This document shows positions 56,801 through 63,986 of a stretch of DNA of 64,000 nucleotides, piece after piece; the stretch's first letter is position 1, and each line of letters begins with the position of its first letter. Origin of the DNA: Heligmosomoides polygyrus polygyrus (Eukaryota; Nematoda; Chromadorea; Rhabditida; Heligmosomidae). The stretch lies in the NCBI GenBank assembly GCA_947396885.1, contig OX377203.1:6448001-6512000 (forward strand), written 5' to 3'. The notes under the pieces are model-generated. The model was given only the letters and a program-made list of their open reading frames with translations. It did not search any database and was not told the DNA's origin. The translations under genes were made by a program, and so were the position numbers.

Positions 56801-57503
56801 GAAGCTGAAGCTCATCAAGGTGCCGCGAGAATTCAAGCTGCTACCGTGATTTACTGGATTGTTCGATAATTAGCGGTGCTTTTTCTCATAGATGGCGTGA
56901 ACTCTATATTTTTATGGTGACTGCGTGGGCTACATTTTAGATGTTGGACTTTAAACCATCTTCTATCAAAAACTGAGCGTCATCAGTAATAATAATAATA
57001 AGTTGAAAATTGACAATCAAACAGAGCAATATCGGCACATTTTGTTTTTCTTCCGAAAGGGCAAAAATGCGCTGCAGGGTCGAAAGATGTGATGCGAAGT
57101 TTATGGTGAGGACTGTCTTACTGAACGCAAGGAACTAAGCAGACACCGTTATTTGAAGAAATCTGGTCCGGTGGGAAACTCTACCTAGATATGTACAAGG
57201 ATACGAATGTAGGGAAGACAACAGCCAATAACATCTTCGCCCAGGTGACGCTGAAGGCTGATCCGAACGGTGATCACTTCTGCCCACCCCTACATACGCT
57301 CAGGCAAATTTTCCTTATAGCGCCGAAAATCGCAGTAAAATCAATGAAAAAACAAGCGTATGAATAGCACTAACCTCTTGTTGTAGTGACGTGCTGGCGA
57401 TAGCACTGGTGTCTATAGTCCGATACAAGTATATGCATATAAAAGTGAATAGACATATCACACCCAATGAGAACAGATTCCTCGTGTTGCGAGGCATCAT
57501 CAT
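29822..57503 (-). CDS. aman-2: Golgi alpha-mannosidase II (GH38), about 31 exons
   Basis: Type II membrane glycosidase that trims two mannoses from GlcNAcMan5GlcNAc2 in the medial Golgi on the way to complex N-glycans. Exons read downward: 57503-57375, 55969-55831, 54283-54146, 54077-53962, 53896-53749, 53654-53569, 53504-53416, 50302-50169, 50109-50007, 49949-49879, 49825-49717, 49658-49581, 48284-48198, 47296-47206, 47146-47017, 45761-45643, 45578-45472, 43916-43761, 43552-43450, 43039-42971, 42478-42342, 40480-40288, 40234-40162, 40048-39954, 39869-39769, 33481-33394, 33336-33130, 33070-32902, 32848-32776, 30196-30055, 30022-29822. Exons 1-30 join in phase; total about 1226 codons against about 1145 in relatives. 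Residues 9-29 are the membrane anchor; 44-130 a charged stem with heptads. HSHCDPGW (218-225), SIDPFG (nucleophile Asp337) and HHDGVTGT (606-613) carry the expected zinc and catalytic residues; Cys221 replaces the usual Asn. The C-terminal [15 protein letters not shown] and [14 protein letters not shown] blocks are diagnostic. Exon 21's acceptor (GAG) is weak. The last exon is tentative: it needs a 32-nt intron; a 55-nt alternative shifts the frame. Confidence 0.9.
30560..31450. mobile_element. FB-A copy 4, uninterrupted, mannosidase intron 29
   Basis: This is the best reference copy of the family, at about 890 bp. Left-arm units are TTTTCACGTCGAATTTGACA, CCTTTCAAACCAAATTGGAC and so on, about 22 bp apart. 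The right arm ends GTCCAATTTGATTTGAAAAG. The centre has TTTTTATTTGATTGATAGTG and an inverted GCGCATTCTC/GCGCCATGC-type module. No ORF exceeds 75 codons. Confidence 0.8.
31448..32034. mobile_element. Foldback FB-H, copy 1
   Basis: GGATCTATCCTAGTCGGGG on the left and CCCCACTAGGACAGATCC on the right form the ends. Internal inverted AGGACCTAAGCTGACGT-type and GTCAGCCGGCAGTCAGCACG sequences are shared with two other copies. It lies next to FB-A copy 4 in intron 29. Confidence 0.8.
32099..32531. mobile_element. Foldback FB-H, copy 2
   Basis: GGATCTATCCTAGTCCGGGG and ATACCTAAAAAGTAGG are matched by GTGCCCCCCCCGGACTAGG and ATAGATCC at the right end. It is in intron 29 between FB-H copy 1 and exon 29. 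Confidence 0.85.
33672..34050. mobile_element. Foldback nested in FB-A copy 5
   Basis: ATTGGATCGACCCTTTATTA on the left pairs with the complement at about 33955-33995. Inner arms GTTCATCTGAAAAAGAGCAA and complement meet near 33850. Confidence 0.75.
34437..34735 (+). mobile_element. tRNA-headed SINE, copy 3, with target duplication
   Basis: It has the same head (GGGCGCGTGTAGCGCAGTCGG) and body as copy 2. Flanks TATGTGTGCAATAA (left) and TATGTGCGCAATAA (right) form a 14-bp duplication with one mismatch. It is nested in FB-A copy 5, in mannosidase intron 25, antisense to the gene. Confidence 0.88.
35700..35992. mobile_element. Foldback in mannosidase intron 25
   Basis: TTCTACACAGAATGGTCGTG pairs with the complement at about 35950. 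The inner arms CAGCTGTTTGTCCACGACCA and complement flank GATCGACAATTTAG at the centre. Confidence 0.85.
36533..36586. repeat. Short perfect palindrome
   Basis: CTCAAACTTGGGTAATTAAA and its complement surround CACGGTTCA. A half copy (CTCAAACTTGGGTAATTAAA) recurs at 47632 in mannosidase intron 13. Confidence 0.85.
36804..38790. mobile_element. Foldback split by a hAT insertion
   Basis: The left end CCTTAGGCCTGTGTTATACT, CCCGCGGGAGCGTCCGCGG matches the complement of the right end (38757-38790). Without the inner element it would be only about 155 bp. It lies in mannosidase intron 25. Confidence 0.85.
36856..38679. mobile_element. hAT element, non-autonomous, perfect 8-bp target duplication
   Basis: The ends CAGGGGTGTGCGTTAA and TTAAACGCACACCCCTG are inverted, and GTGCACCT is duplicated exactly on both sides (36848-36855 and 38680-38687). 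A CAGGG terminus with an 8-bp duplication is the hAT superfamily signature. The subterminal regions are dense in GGTAAAT and GTTAAAT motifs, which are likely transposase sites. The 1.8-kb AT-rich interior has no frame over 80 codons and no hAT domain that I recognise, so it would depend on a transposase supplied from elsewhere. Confidence 0.92.
38790..38935. mobile_element. Short foldback FB-B, copy
   Basis: GGCCCCGTTTATACTTCATC and the right end CAAGTACATATAAACGGGGC flank a GATCGATCGCG centre. It directly abuts the split foldback on its left. Confidence 0.8.
39051..39402. mobile_element. Foldback with GGGGCCGGATTCATCAA-type ends
   Basis: The left GCGCCCGGAATCATCAACG and right TTTGATGAATCCGGCCCC are inverted. 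ACCGGCC and CGGTAA motifs recur inside. Related ends are at 23524-23545 and 59410-59552. Confidence 0.65.
40605..42132. mobile_element. Foldback FB-G hosting FB-H in its loop
   Basis: Left arm about 40605-41050 and right arm about 41560-42132 are inverted copies (for example TTTTATTCTAAATTGCGGCA against the complement near 41800). FB-H copy 3 sits in the loop. The whole lies in mannosidase intron 21, and its 74-101-codon open frames are arm sequence, not genes. Confidence 0.82.
41059..41549. mobile_element. Foldback FB-H, copy 3
   Basis: GGATCTATCCTAGTCCGGGG and GGCCCCCCGGACTAGGATAG with ATCC form the ends. CATGTTAGATCCTGGTCATA and similar 75-bp internal repeats match copies 1 and 2. Confidence 0.85.
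42665..42940 (+). mobile_element. RTE 3' fragment in mannosidase intron 20
   Basis: Sequence equivalent to RTE 8310-8565 (TTCCGCGGGGTGTGAAGAGC, CGCGTTGGTCGGACTTCTTC, CGACAGATGATACAGG), with small indels. It is a 5'-truncated insertion ending in the RTE tail motif, antisense to the gene. Confidence 0.9.
44100..45326. mobile_element. FB-A copy 6, mannosidase intron 17
   Basis: The left end TTTTCACGTCAAACTGGACA and following units, and the right end CAATTTGACGTGAAACGCG, enclose the module GATCGCGCCACGCACTCGAC and its partner at about 44965-44990. TATCAATCGACTATTACTCG forms a local palindrome at 44540-44580. Confidence 0.75.
45838..46908. mobile_element. FB-A copy 7, mannosidase intron 15
   Basis: ATTTTCACGTCAAACTAGGC begins the left units. 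The right units at 46850-46905 read GAAAAGCGTCCAATTTAGTT. The central module GAGATTGCGCCATGCGCTCG is at about 46185. A degraded FB-B (about 46718-46850) interrupts the right arm. Confidence 0.7.
48600..49548. repeat. ~254-bp tandem minisatellite, mannosidase intron 12
   Basis: CATCGTCATGAGATCAACAA starts at 48631, 48886, 49139 and 49393, giving periods of 255, 253 and 254. Units 1-3 are about 97% identical and unit 4 is more diverged. Each carries TTTATATAGGGTGATTATCT. Confidence 0.95.
50600..50755. mobile_element. FB-B copy, mannosidase intron 7
   Basis: AAGCCTGTTCATACTCTG and the right end CGCGAAGTATGAACAGAAC bound inverted GCGACGACAGCGACAGG blocks. Confidence 0.75.
50875..51033. mobile_element. 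FB-B-like copy, intron 7
   Basis: TAGGGTCCGTTTATAGTCCA and the complement GGAGTATAAACGGGACCTA bound the element. GTGCAGCGCG and GCGCTGTAC lie inside. Confidence 0.75.
51624..53201 (+). mobile_element. Tc3-like element, TA-flanked, inactive
   Basis: The ends are CAGTGCGTTTCAAAAGTATG and its complement, flanked by TA (51622-51623 and 53202-53203). A second transposase-site-like copy lies about 185 bp inside each end (TTTCAAAAGTATGTAGCCAC at about 51807 and its complement at about 53003). This gives long two-site inverted repeats of about 210 bp, as in C. elegans Tc3. Length is 1578 bp. It lies in mannosidase intron 7, opposite strand to the gene. Confidence 0.92.
51906..52975 (+). pseudogene. 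Tc3-like transposase remnant
   Basis: The N-terminal frame (51906-52355) has the helix-turn-helix [20 protein letters not shown], a second DNA-binding region and [12 protein letters not shown]. Next is about 55 nt starting GTAGG and ending TTGCTTCAG that looks like an intron. The catalytic part resumes with [37 protein letters not shown] (second Asp) and SPDHNPMEN (Glu retained). The FSDE segment holding the first Asp is deleted, TGG of WRDL and WGIL has become stop (TAA near 52459, TGA at 52791), and frames shift. Family assignment rests on the [10 protein letters not shown] block. Confidence 0.88.
54564..55035. repeat. Second copy of the minisatellite-bearing dispersed repeat
   Basis: GCCAGCCGGGTTTTCTTTG through TTCAGAAGACGTGCTGAAGA matches 24205-24400 in order. 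Another unit is at 54966-55030, after about 200 bp of other DNA including a G run. It is in mannosidase intron 2. Confidence 0.75.
55040..55450. repeat. 109-bp tandem repeat, mannosidase intron 2
   Basis: GATTATCATCGTCGGCGGAA-type starts occur at 55122, 55231 and 55340, a constant 109-bp period for about 3.5 units. Each has TCAATATCGATCGATATTAC. A diverged partial unit continues to about 55530. Confidence 0.93.
56640..56860 (+). mobile_element. RTE internal fragment in mannosidase intron 1
   Basis: GTCCGTAGTCTGCAAG, GGATTTCGGAGAGGATTCAA and CCACATGCACACCGTC match the RTE reverse transcriptase region 7250-7440 with many changes. No terminal features remain. Confidence 0.8.
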
Positions 57504-57549
57504 ACCATTTAGAAAGGAAATTTTAGAGAAACTATCTATCTACGTCAAC

Positions 57550-57551
57550 CT
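57550..57551 (-). promoter_or_regulatory. Putative spliced-leader acceptor of the mannosidase gene
   Basis: On the minus strand CCATTTTTTTCAG ends at 57550, 46 bp before the ATG at 57503. This is a strong nematode 3' splice site with no recognisable coding exon before it. A 5' UTR intron is the alternative. Confidence 0.5.
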
Positions 57552-58690
57552 GAAAAAAATGGAATAACAATGTAACGGCAAGAAATAAACGAGCGGTGTA
57601 CGATTCCGAAGATTTCGTTTAATTCATAGTTGAATACGAGGAGTAAACAACGAGTTGAAGCTGCTGGATCTCTCGAGCGCTGGAAACGATAGGGAATCAG
57701 ACTGAAAGAGGAAGAGTTAAAAGGTTGTAGTGCCGGAATGCAGATGGGCACTAGATAGAGATAGAAAGGCATGAAAAGTAATAGCACCATGATGTTTAGG
57801 TGCTTAAAAAGCGGTAGCCATCAAGAACTACCGACACGGAACTACAGCTCTAGGTTTCGATCAAGAACAGGTCACACTGCATCGAACCGTCATTTCATGC
57901 CACAGCAGGAAGTAGAACGGGACGGTTGGGAATGACAAACTCGCACCATCTAACGTGACCAGCTAGAGTCGTTCGATGAAAGCGAGTCGGACAGGCTGCT
58001 TCGCATCAACTTCAAATTGAACCGCAGCCTGAACACCCCAACGTGAGCTGTCCTCTCATCGGAATGTGGAAGTAGAGCGCTAGGCGCAATACATTCTTGA
58101 ACCATTAATGTCCTAATTCAACCTATACGCCAGAAAGTTCCACTCAATCCTCACCTAGCTGAGCAGCCAGTTAAAACAGCGTCGCAAAAGCTCACCAGTT
58201 GGGGACCTTTCCTTGTTAGAGACACGCACAGAGCGCTAGAGCGATGACTTCTAAAGCACAAATGGCGAACTGAACATTATTCGGGCCTCATTGTTCTTAT
58301 ATTGTCCATATATGATAGCAGTGCGTTCGTTTATTGACCTGGGGAAGCACCGAAGGGAAAGATACAACACCAGAGTGGATACTGAGCAGTGTAAACAACC
58401 CACTAGGGATCGCTGCAGTGAGGTGGTTTTTCATCTGCACGCGGATGAAGCTCTCCGTCAACACAATCACTTTCAAACGGATGACAATGGCGAGGGAAAG
58501 AAATGAATACCGGTGAAAACCATCCACATATACAGCTGAACTATGACAGCATCATGAAAACTGGAACGACCCATCCTGCTTCTGCACCATACAACGCAAC
58601 AAATTCAGGTACTTATCGGGTTTCTGCCCAACCGGATGCCGGAGACTCGGCAATCAAAACACATCAGCTTTGCGCAAAAGATAAAAGGAT
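57552..58690. other. Upstream region of the mannosidase gene
   Basis: This is unique-looking sequence without recognised genes or repeats. It probably contains the promoter, but I see no specific element that I can name. Confidence 0.4.
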
Positions 58691-58691
58691 A

Positions 58692-58973
58692 AAGGACGAC
58701 GTTACTCAATCCCTTCTGGGATGCGCCAGCGCATTCTACTTCTACGGGATGTGGAGGTGACATGAATGCGTATTTGGCCATACAGTGACTTGCGGTGGCC
58801 AGCCGATGAACAAGTCAGCGCTCTATCCTTCCCAGACAAGTCTGGCACCAATTCACCGACTCCGGAGGGATGGAAGGCTTGGTTGGCCTGGGCGGGAAAT
58901 CCGAACCAGGAACCTGGTATCTGTTGCACGCGACAGCAGGCGCCTCCTCCGACTGCGCTACACGCGCCCCAGC
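58692..58973 (-). mobile_element. tRNA-headed SINE, copy 4, with target duplication
   Basis: Read on the minus strand, the head GGCGCGTGTAGCGCAGTCGG starts at about 58970 and the tail CTTTATCCTTTTATCTTTTG ends at about 58678. CAGCTTTGCG flanks both ends (58668-58677 and 58970-58979), a 10-bp target duplication. Confidence 0.88.
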
Positions 58974-58974
58974 T

Positions 58975-60475
58975 TTGCGTACCGTTGACTATCTAACACA
59001 CTAGGATACGCCTCCATGCTGGAATTCCGGCGTGTGGCCACCCAATCCGGTCGAGCAAAAACCAGTTAAACCCTAAACCCTGGAAGGCGATCTACGGCTT
59101 CTAGGGATTTACAAGGCCAGAGAAATCCGAACAGGCCCGTAGAGGGGTGGGTTCGAGCCTCGCCTTGCGCAAGAGTTTTGACCGCAACAAAACATCCTGT
59201 ATGAAACCGAATAGAAATTCAGGAAGGTTGAAAGCGTGAAATTCGCGTCGACAGAGTCTGAAATCCCAGATGAAAAGCGTTTTATGGTGCTACAGCTCTC
59301 ATATAGAGCGGGCATACACAGACTTTATAGTCCGGGTCTCACATGAGCCGTGGGAGCGTGTCTAGTCAGAAATCTTCGTTGAGAACCCCACGGAATAAGG
59401 ATGTAATGCGGGGCCAGATTCATCAACTGCTTACCGCTCTCTAACGGTGAAAATACCGCCAAACACCCTGACATGACCTTCATTAGCATCAGGTTTGGCG
59501 GTAATTTTCATTGTTAGAGGGCGGTAAGCGCTTGATTAATGTGGTCCTGGTGGACCTCTGGAGGTGGTAAATTCTACCAGGAAAAGATATTATGACGCAG
59601 TGACGATTTTAGATGAAATGTACATCAAGGGATAAAGCCTAGAATAGTGAGTCTAATTATGTCTTCCACACCTGCTACGGTCATCTGGGACCAGGGTTGT
59701 GAACCATTTTACCCACAAATCACAGAGAGCGAGCTTGAATAGGCTAGAAGTAGCGGTGGCCACCGTGGCGTGGTGGCGCGGTGGGTTGAGTGGCAGCATG
59801 GAGGAGAGCTGAGGGCTGTAGCTCGACTCTAAAAAGAGGCAACAGTTTTGCAGTTCTTAAAAGAAGATCCGACTCGATCATCAGTCAAGGATCTCAGAAA
59901 ACTGCAACGAAAAACTCCGCCAGAAAGTAGACTGAACCCTGTGACACTATTGTGTTCCCCCGACGCCCGAAAAGAAGAAAAAATTCACCCAAATTCCAAG
60001 GCACTTAAGGTGCCGGTCGTGAATATGATATTCGCTTTTAAAATTTCGGCCGATTACGGTAGGTTACGGGAAGTGTATGGGGGTGAGGAAGGGGTAAAGT
60101 GATGAGGTAAGGTTAACCAATTTCGCCGGAACATTGCCTATAGGGGTTATTCAAGACGCTGAACACCAATATGATACCCGTTTTCGAGAATACGGTGAAG
60201 TACGATAGCTATAGGACCCCGTACGCTAATCTGCACTTGCATCTGGCCAATCCGTGGGCGAACTGATAATGAAGAAGAGTGTTAGAGTTCCAATCACCAT
60301 CCCAAGTAATTCCCCCCCCCCCCCGCTCCTAGTAGGCAAGTAGGTAAGGTATGGGCGAACTCGGTGATTCTGACCCGTCTACTCTCTCACACCTACCGTA
60401 GCCTAAAATCGGCTAAAATTTTAAAAACGGTTATCGTGTTATATGTTGTTACAGGAGGTTTTGTTGCGATCAAAA
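58975..60475. other. Intergenic region with small repeats
   Basis: It holds a B-box-like GTGGGTTCGAGCCTCGCC at 59146, a foldback (59410-59552), a CGTGGCGTGGTGGCGCGGTG patch near 59765, a C run at 60307, and sequence related to the 61383-62420 foldback (AAATTTCGGCCGATTACGG at 60039). No protein gene is recognised. Confidence 0.45.
59410..59552. mobile_element. Foldback with GGCCAGATTCATCAA end
   Basis: CTTACCGCTCTCTAACGGTG, AAAATACCGCCAAAC and their complement form about 55-bp arms. The ends resemble those of 39051-39402. Confidence 0.8.
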
Positions 60476-60480
60476 CTCTT

Positions 60481-60550
60481 GCGCCAGGCGGGACTCGAAC
60501 CCGCATCTTCTGCTTTCCGGGCAGCGATGTTCGCCTTACACCACCGGCGC
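60481..60550 (-). tRNA. tRNA-like gene, complete cloverleaf, anticodon GGA
   Basis: The minus strand folds exactly: acceptor GCGCCGG/CTGGCGC (7 bp, one G-T), D stem GTGT/ACAT with loop AAGGCGA, anticodon stem GCTGC/GCAGA (one G-A mismatch) with loop CCGGAAA, 4-nt variable loop, T stem GCGGG/CCCGC with TTCGAGT. The total is 70 nt. The loop puts GGA (Ser) at the anticodon, but position 33 is C instead of U and there is no long variable arm as in tRNA-Ser. The acceptor and D-arm look like a glycine tRNA. It may be a pseudogene or a tRNA-derived repeat head. Confidence 0.6.
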
Positions 60551-60554
60551 TGTT

Positions 60555-60995
60555 TGACCGCACGTAACATCCGGCAGCGCGACAGGAAGTACACCCGCCC
60601 CCGCTGTGGGGTGTGGCGTCAGGATGTACACCGCTACTCTGTGGGCCGTAAACTTTTGTTTTGCGTGTCAAAGGTTTCGTAAGGCAACCGTTAGGCTCTC
60701 GGTGAAGCCTAGTGGGTTGGGGGTGGGTGAGCAAGGGGGATAAGAGGAAGATCGCACGCCAACCAGCAGGGGGCGGGTGTACCTCCTGACCGTCCTCCGT
60801 AACATCCGCGATATCCTCGAGGTCTGTCAGCACCCACCCGTGATACGGGATGGGTTATCGCACTTGTGATCAGCACTCCAAACTGTCTCTTCGGCAACGC
60901 TTACGCGAAACGTTCTTTTTTATTACTCTGGAGTCTTGAAAGTGTAATAGTGGCAGTGAATCTGTTCTACTTCCTAGCGAAGTTATTCGTTGCGA
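60555..60995. other. Flank of the tRNA-like gene
   Basis: CAGGAAGTACACCCGCCCCC (about 60590) and the inverted GGGGGCGGGTGTACCTCCTG (about 60770) suggest a diverged foldback. No gene is recognised. Confidence 0.35.
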
Positions 60996-61017
60996 TTTGT
61001 CGTTATTGAAGGTGTAT

Positions 61018-61153
61018 CTAAGGCCCTGTTTATGCTTCGACGACAAGAGCGACTGGGGCGACGGACGTAGTGTGGTGGACGTAAATAAATACGCACTCCA
61101 CACTCCGTCCGTCGCCCAATCGCTCTTGTCGCCGAAGTATGAACACGCCCTAG
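61018..61153. mobile_element. FB-B near-perfect hairpin
   Basis: AAGGCCCTGTTTATGCTTCG, ACGACAAGAGCGACTGGGGC and the complement ending AGTATGAACACGCCCTA give about 60-bp arms around a TAAATAAATACG loop. It is the most symmetrical FB-B copy here. Confidence 0.85.
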
Positions 61154-61382
61154 GAACTGCATTTGATCTTGTAATATCTCACACAGGTATAGAAACTCAC
61201 TGCTTGTACGAGAAATTGACAAATACGAACCTACAAGTACAGACCACTCAGGTTTTTTGGAAAGAAAAGAACACAAAACATTTCAAATAAGCATTCCACA
61301 GATTAAGCCGGACTGAGTGATGCTCCTAAAGAAGAAATTCTTTGATCTAATCACTTAATAATAAATTGTGTTCAATAATAAG

Positions 61383-62425
61383 ACTTTGGCACTATTGTAC
61401 TTACCCCAGAGAACGAGGAGACGTCGAAAAAAGATTTTTCGCCCAAACTTCGTCCAGGGGGTTATTTGGGGTGCTGATCACGAATCTGACATCCGTATTT
61501 CGTTTTGCGCTGGAGTACGGTAGATTAGGGTAGGTACCGGTGACTAAGGCTGTCGAAGTCATAATCACCGATTTCACCCAAACCTCGGCTAGGACGCTAT
61601 TTGGGGTGCTGGTCACGAATCTGGCATCCGTTTTCCGTTGGAGTAGGATAGCTTACGGTTGGTGCGGGTGATTAATGTCATGGTCACCGATTTCGCTCAA
61701 ACTTCGGCTATAGGGGTTACCTGTGGTGCTACGGGTGAGCACAGAATGCAAGCGGTCCCGCAGCGACCGCCTGAAAATTCGCAAATCAGCGGGAAACCAT
61801 TTTTGCGGGAAACTCTTCGATAGGCGAAGGTTTAATCGAGAGATAGCGGTCTACGGCCCTCCAGGCACTGTTTCTCAATCGCCGCCAGGAAGAACTGCGC
61901 GACTTCAAGCTGAAGGACATCTTTGACAAGCTAAACATGGACGCAGCCGATTTCCGGAATGGCTTAGAAGGATTGCTAGCAATCGGTGATCATGACCTTT
62001 TGGGGTGCTGATCACGAATCTGACATCCGTTCTTCGTTTTACGCTGGAGTACGGTATAACCCCATAGGCGAAGGTTGGGCGAAATCAGTGATTATGGCTT
62101 AGACAGTGTTAGTGACCGGTACCTACCGTAACCTACCGTAATCGGTCGAAATTTCAAAAACGGATGTCAGATTCGTGATCAGCCCCCAAATAACCCCATA
62201 GGCAAAGGTTGGGCGAAATCGGTGATTATGGCTTAGACAGTGTTAGTTACCGGTACCTATCGTAACCTACCGTAATTGGCCGAAATTTCAAAAACGGATG
62301 TCAGATTCGTGATCAGCACCTCAAATAACCCCTCCACAAGCGAAGTTTGGGCGAAAATTTCTTTTAGACCCCTCCTCGTCCTCTGGAGTCCGTAAAGTAC
62401 AATACTGCCAAGACTTTTAGCCGGA
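61383..62425. mobile_element. Foldback whose arms are 134-bp tandem units
   Basis: GGGCGAAATCAGTGATTATG starts at 62077 and a near-copy at 62211 (period 134). The same unit runs inverted in the left arm at about 61430-61700 (GGGGTGCTGATCACGAATCT). The outer ends, around CCCCAGAGAACGAGGAG and CCTCCTCGTCCTCTGG, are inverted. The centre 61735-61970 is unrelated sequence. Confidence 0.8.
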
Positions 62426-63130
62426 AAAATGATTAGTTTGAAGGGGTGTCCATACGGATTTAACCCTCATTGGGTCACCTAGATCTTCTTTGGATAGGCT
62501 TCTCGCAGTTTTGTGTTGTATTTAGGAGTTATATTTAATGCTGCAATAGCTATAGAGGCATAGAAGGTCCAATTATTTGACACCGGCGGCTGCCGCGACG
62601 CAACCGCGCCGCGCTATGACTCAGCTGTTTCGTGCGCGCGATCCACCGACACTCTAGTACTCTGAGCAGTGAATTGAACATTGAGCTCCATTGATGGAAA
62701 TTACAATGCGTGGATTACACGAAAACATTACGCATCTCTACCAATGGTAAGAATGATGGCTACCGCACTTGCTTCCTGGCTGACTAATGGACGTCGATAA
62801 CTGAAGTACGAAATTTCAGTCAATAAGAGCTCGAACCATGGTTAGCAGTATATTGCATTGGGAAGATAGCTGTAGTCTAGTTCAGCTAATCAGCGACTTT
62901 GAGTCCATGACCAATTATTCGCCTTTTCGAAGGGATTGTACGTAATTGTTAAGCATGACCAACCGTCGACTACTCGTGAAATCGTCAGCGAATATTACAA
63001 CAATCACACCAGAAACCTATACCCATATTTGTAGTAATGAGAGAAGGACACACCAGGTCGCAGTGACACTTGGAGGTAATATGTACAGTTCGAATTTACG
63101 AAGGGTGCGAGAGCATAACAAATATTCCTG
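62426..63130. other. Unassigned intergenic sequence
   Basis: A GC-rich patch at 62580-62640 and otherwise AT-balanced DNA are present. No gene, repeat or RNA is recognised. Confidence 0.4.
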
Positions 63131-63134
63131 GAAT

Positions 63135-63425
63135 AAAGGCGCGTGCAGCAGTGTAGAAAGAAGCGCCGGCAGTCGCGTGTATCTCAGTTTGATTCAAGTT
63201 TCGTGACCCCCAGGCCAACTTAGTCATCTATCGCTCTGGGGGCGGTGAATTCGTACCCGATTTGTCTGAGAAAAATAAAGCACGGATTTTTTGGTTAGCT
63301 GACCACCGCAAGTCTGTGTAATAATCTGAATACCATACATTACCACCATTACCGCCTCACAATAGTCTGTGGAAGTACATTTCGTAATTCTTTTTCCCAA
63401 ACTTTGTTTCAGGGAGGAAATAGAC
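63135..63425 (+). mobile_element. tRNA-headed SINE, copy 5, diverged
   Basis: GGCGCGTGCAGCAGTGTAGA, GCGCCGGCAGTCGCGTGT and GGCGGTGAATTCGTACCCGA keep the family order with many changes. It is an older copy without visible target duplications. Confidence 0.65.
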
Positions 63426-63765
63426 ATCCATAATGTTCAAAGCTGCATCCGTTGATACGCATCACCTCAAAGTGCCGTGGCCACCCGTTCTCCTTTTCTT
63501 GAATGAGCGTTAGATTGTAGCCTACTTGGAACCTTTGAGTGTTATTGTTGAGTGGAGTTATTCTCACTGCGGCAGATTCAGCAGTCTTGAATCAGCAGTG
63601 CTGTGAAAAGAGCGCGCAGCGCAGCAAGCGCAACGCCGCAACGTGCCGCACGCGACATCGCGGCGCGGCAGCCGCCGGTGCCGAATAATGGCGACCGGCA
63701 TAGAAACCCTCTGATTGGACGGGGAATGGATAAGTACCGAACCTACAAGTACAAACTACTCAAAT
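63426..63765. other. Unassigned sequence with GC-rich patch
   Basis: GCGCAGCGCAGCAAGCGCAA and CGCGACATCGCGGCGCGGC near 63612-63670 resemble foldback arm material of the 9270-9623 type. No gene is recognised. Confidence 0.35.
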
Positions 63766-63986
63766 TGGCGCAATGTGGCTCGGGGGGGGGGGGGGGGTCA
63801 CCCCCCCTACACAACGGTTTGTGCTTTTTGAAACCGGAATTTTTTTGCAGCACTGGTATGTTCTACCCCTACAGTGAACTGAGGTAGGCCATTTCCGATG
63901 TAATTTCACACACAGGTATCCTTTACTAAGGCGGACAACCACTGAGTAGGGGGGTGACCCCCCCCCCCCCGAGCCACATTGCGCCC
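63766..63986. mobile_element. Foldback with GGCGCAATGTGGCTCGGGGG ends
   Basis: The left end, with a run of 15 G and then TCACCCCCCCTAC, pairs with GTAGGGGGGTGACCC plus a C run and GAGCCACATTGCGCC. Within each arm a G run sits next to a C run, so the arm itself can also fold. Confidence 0.88.
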
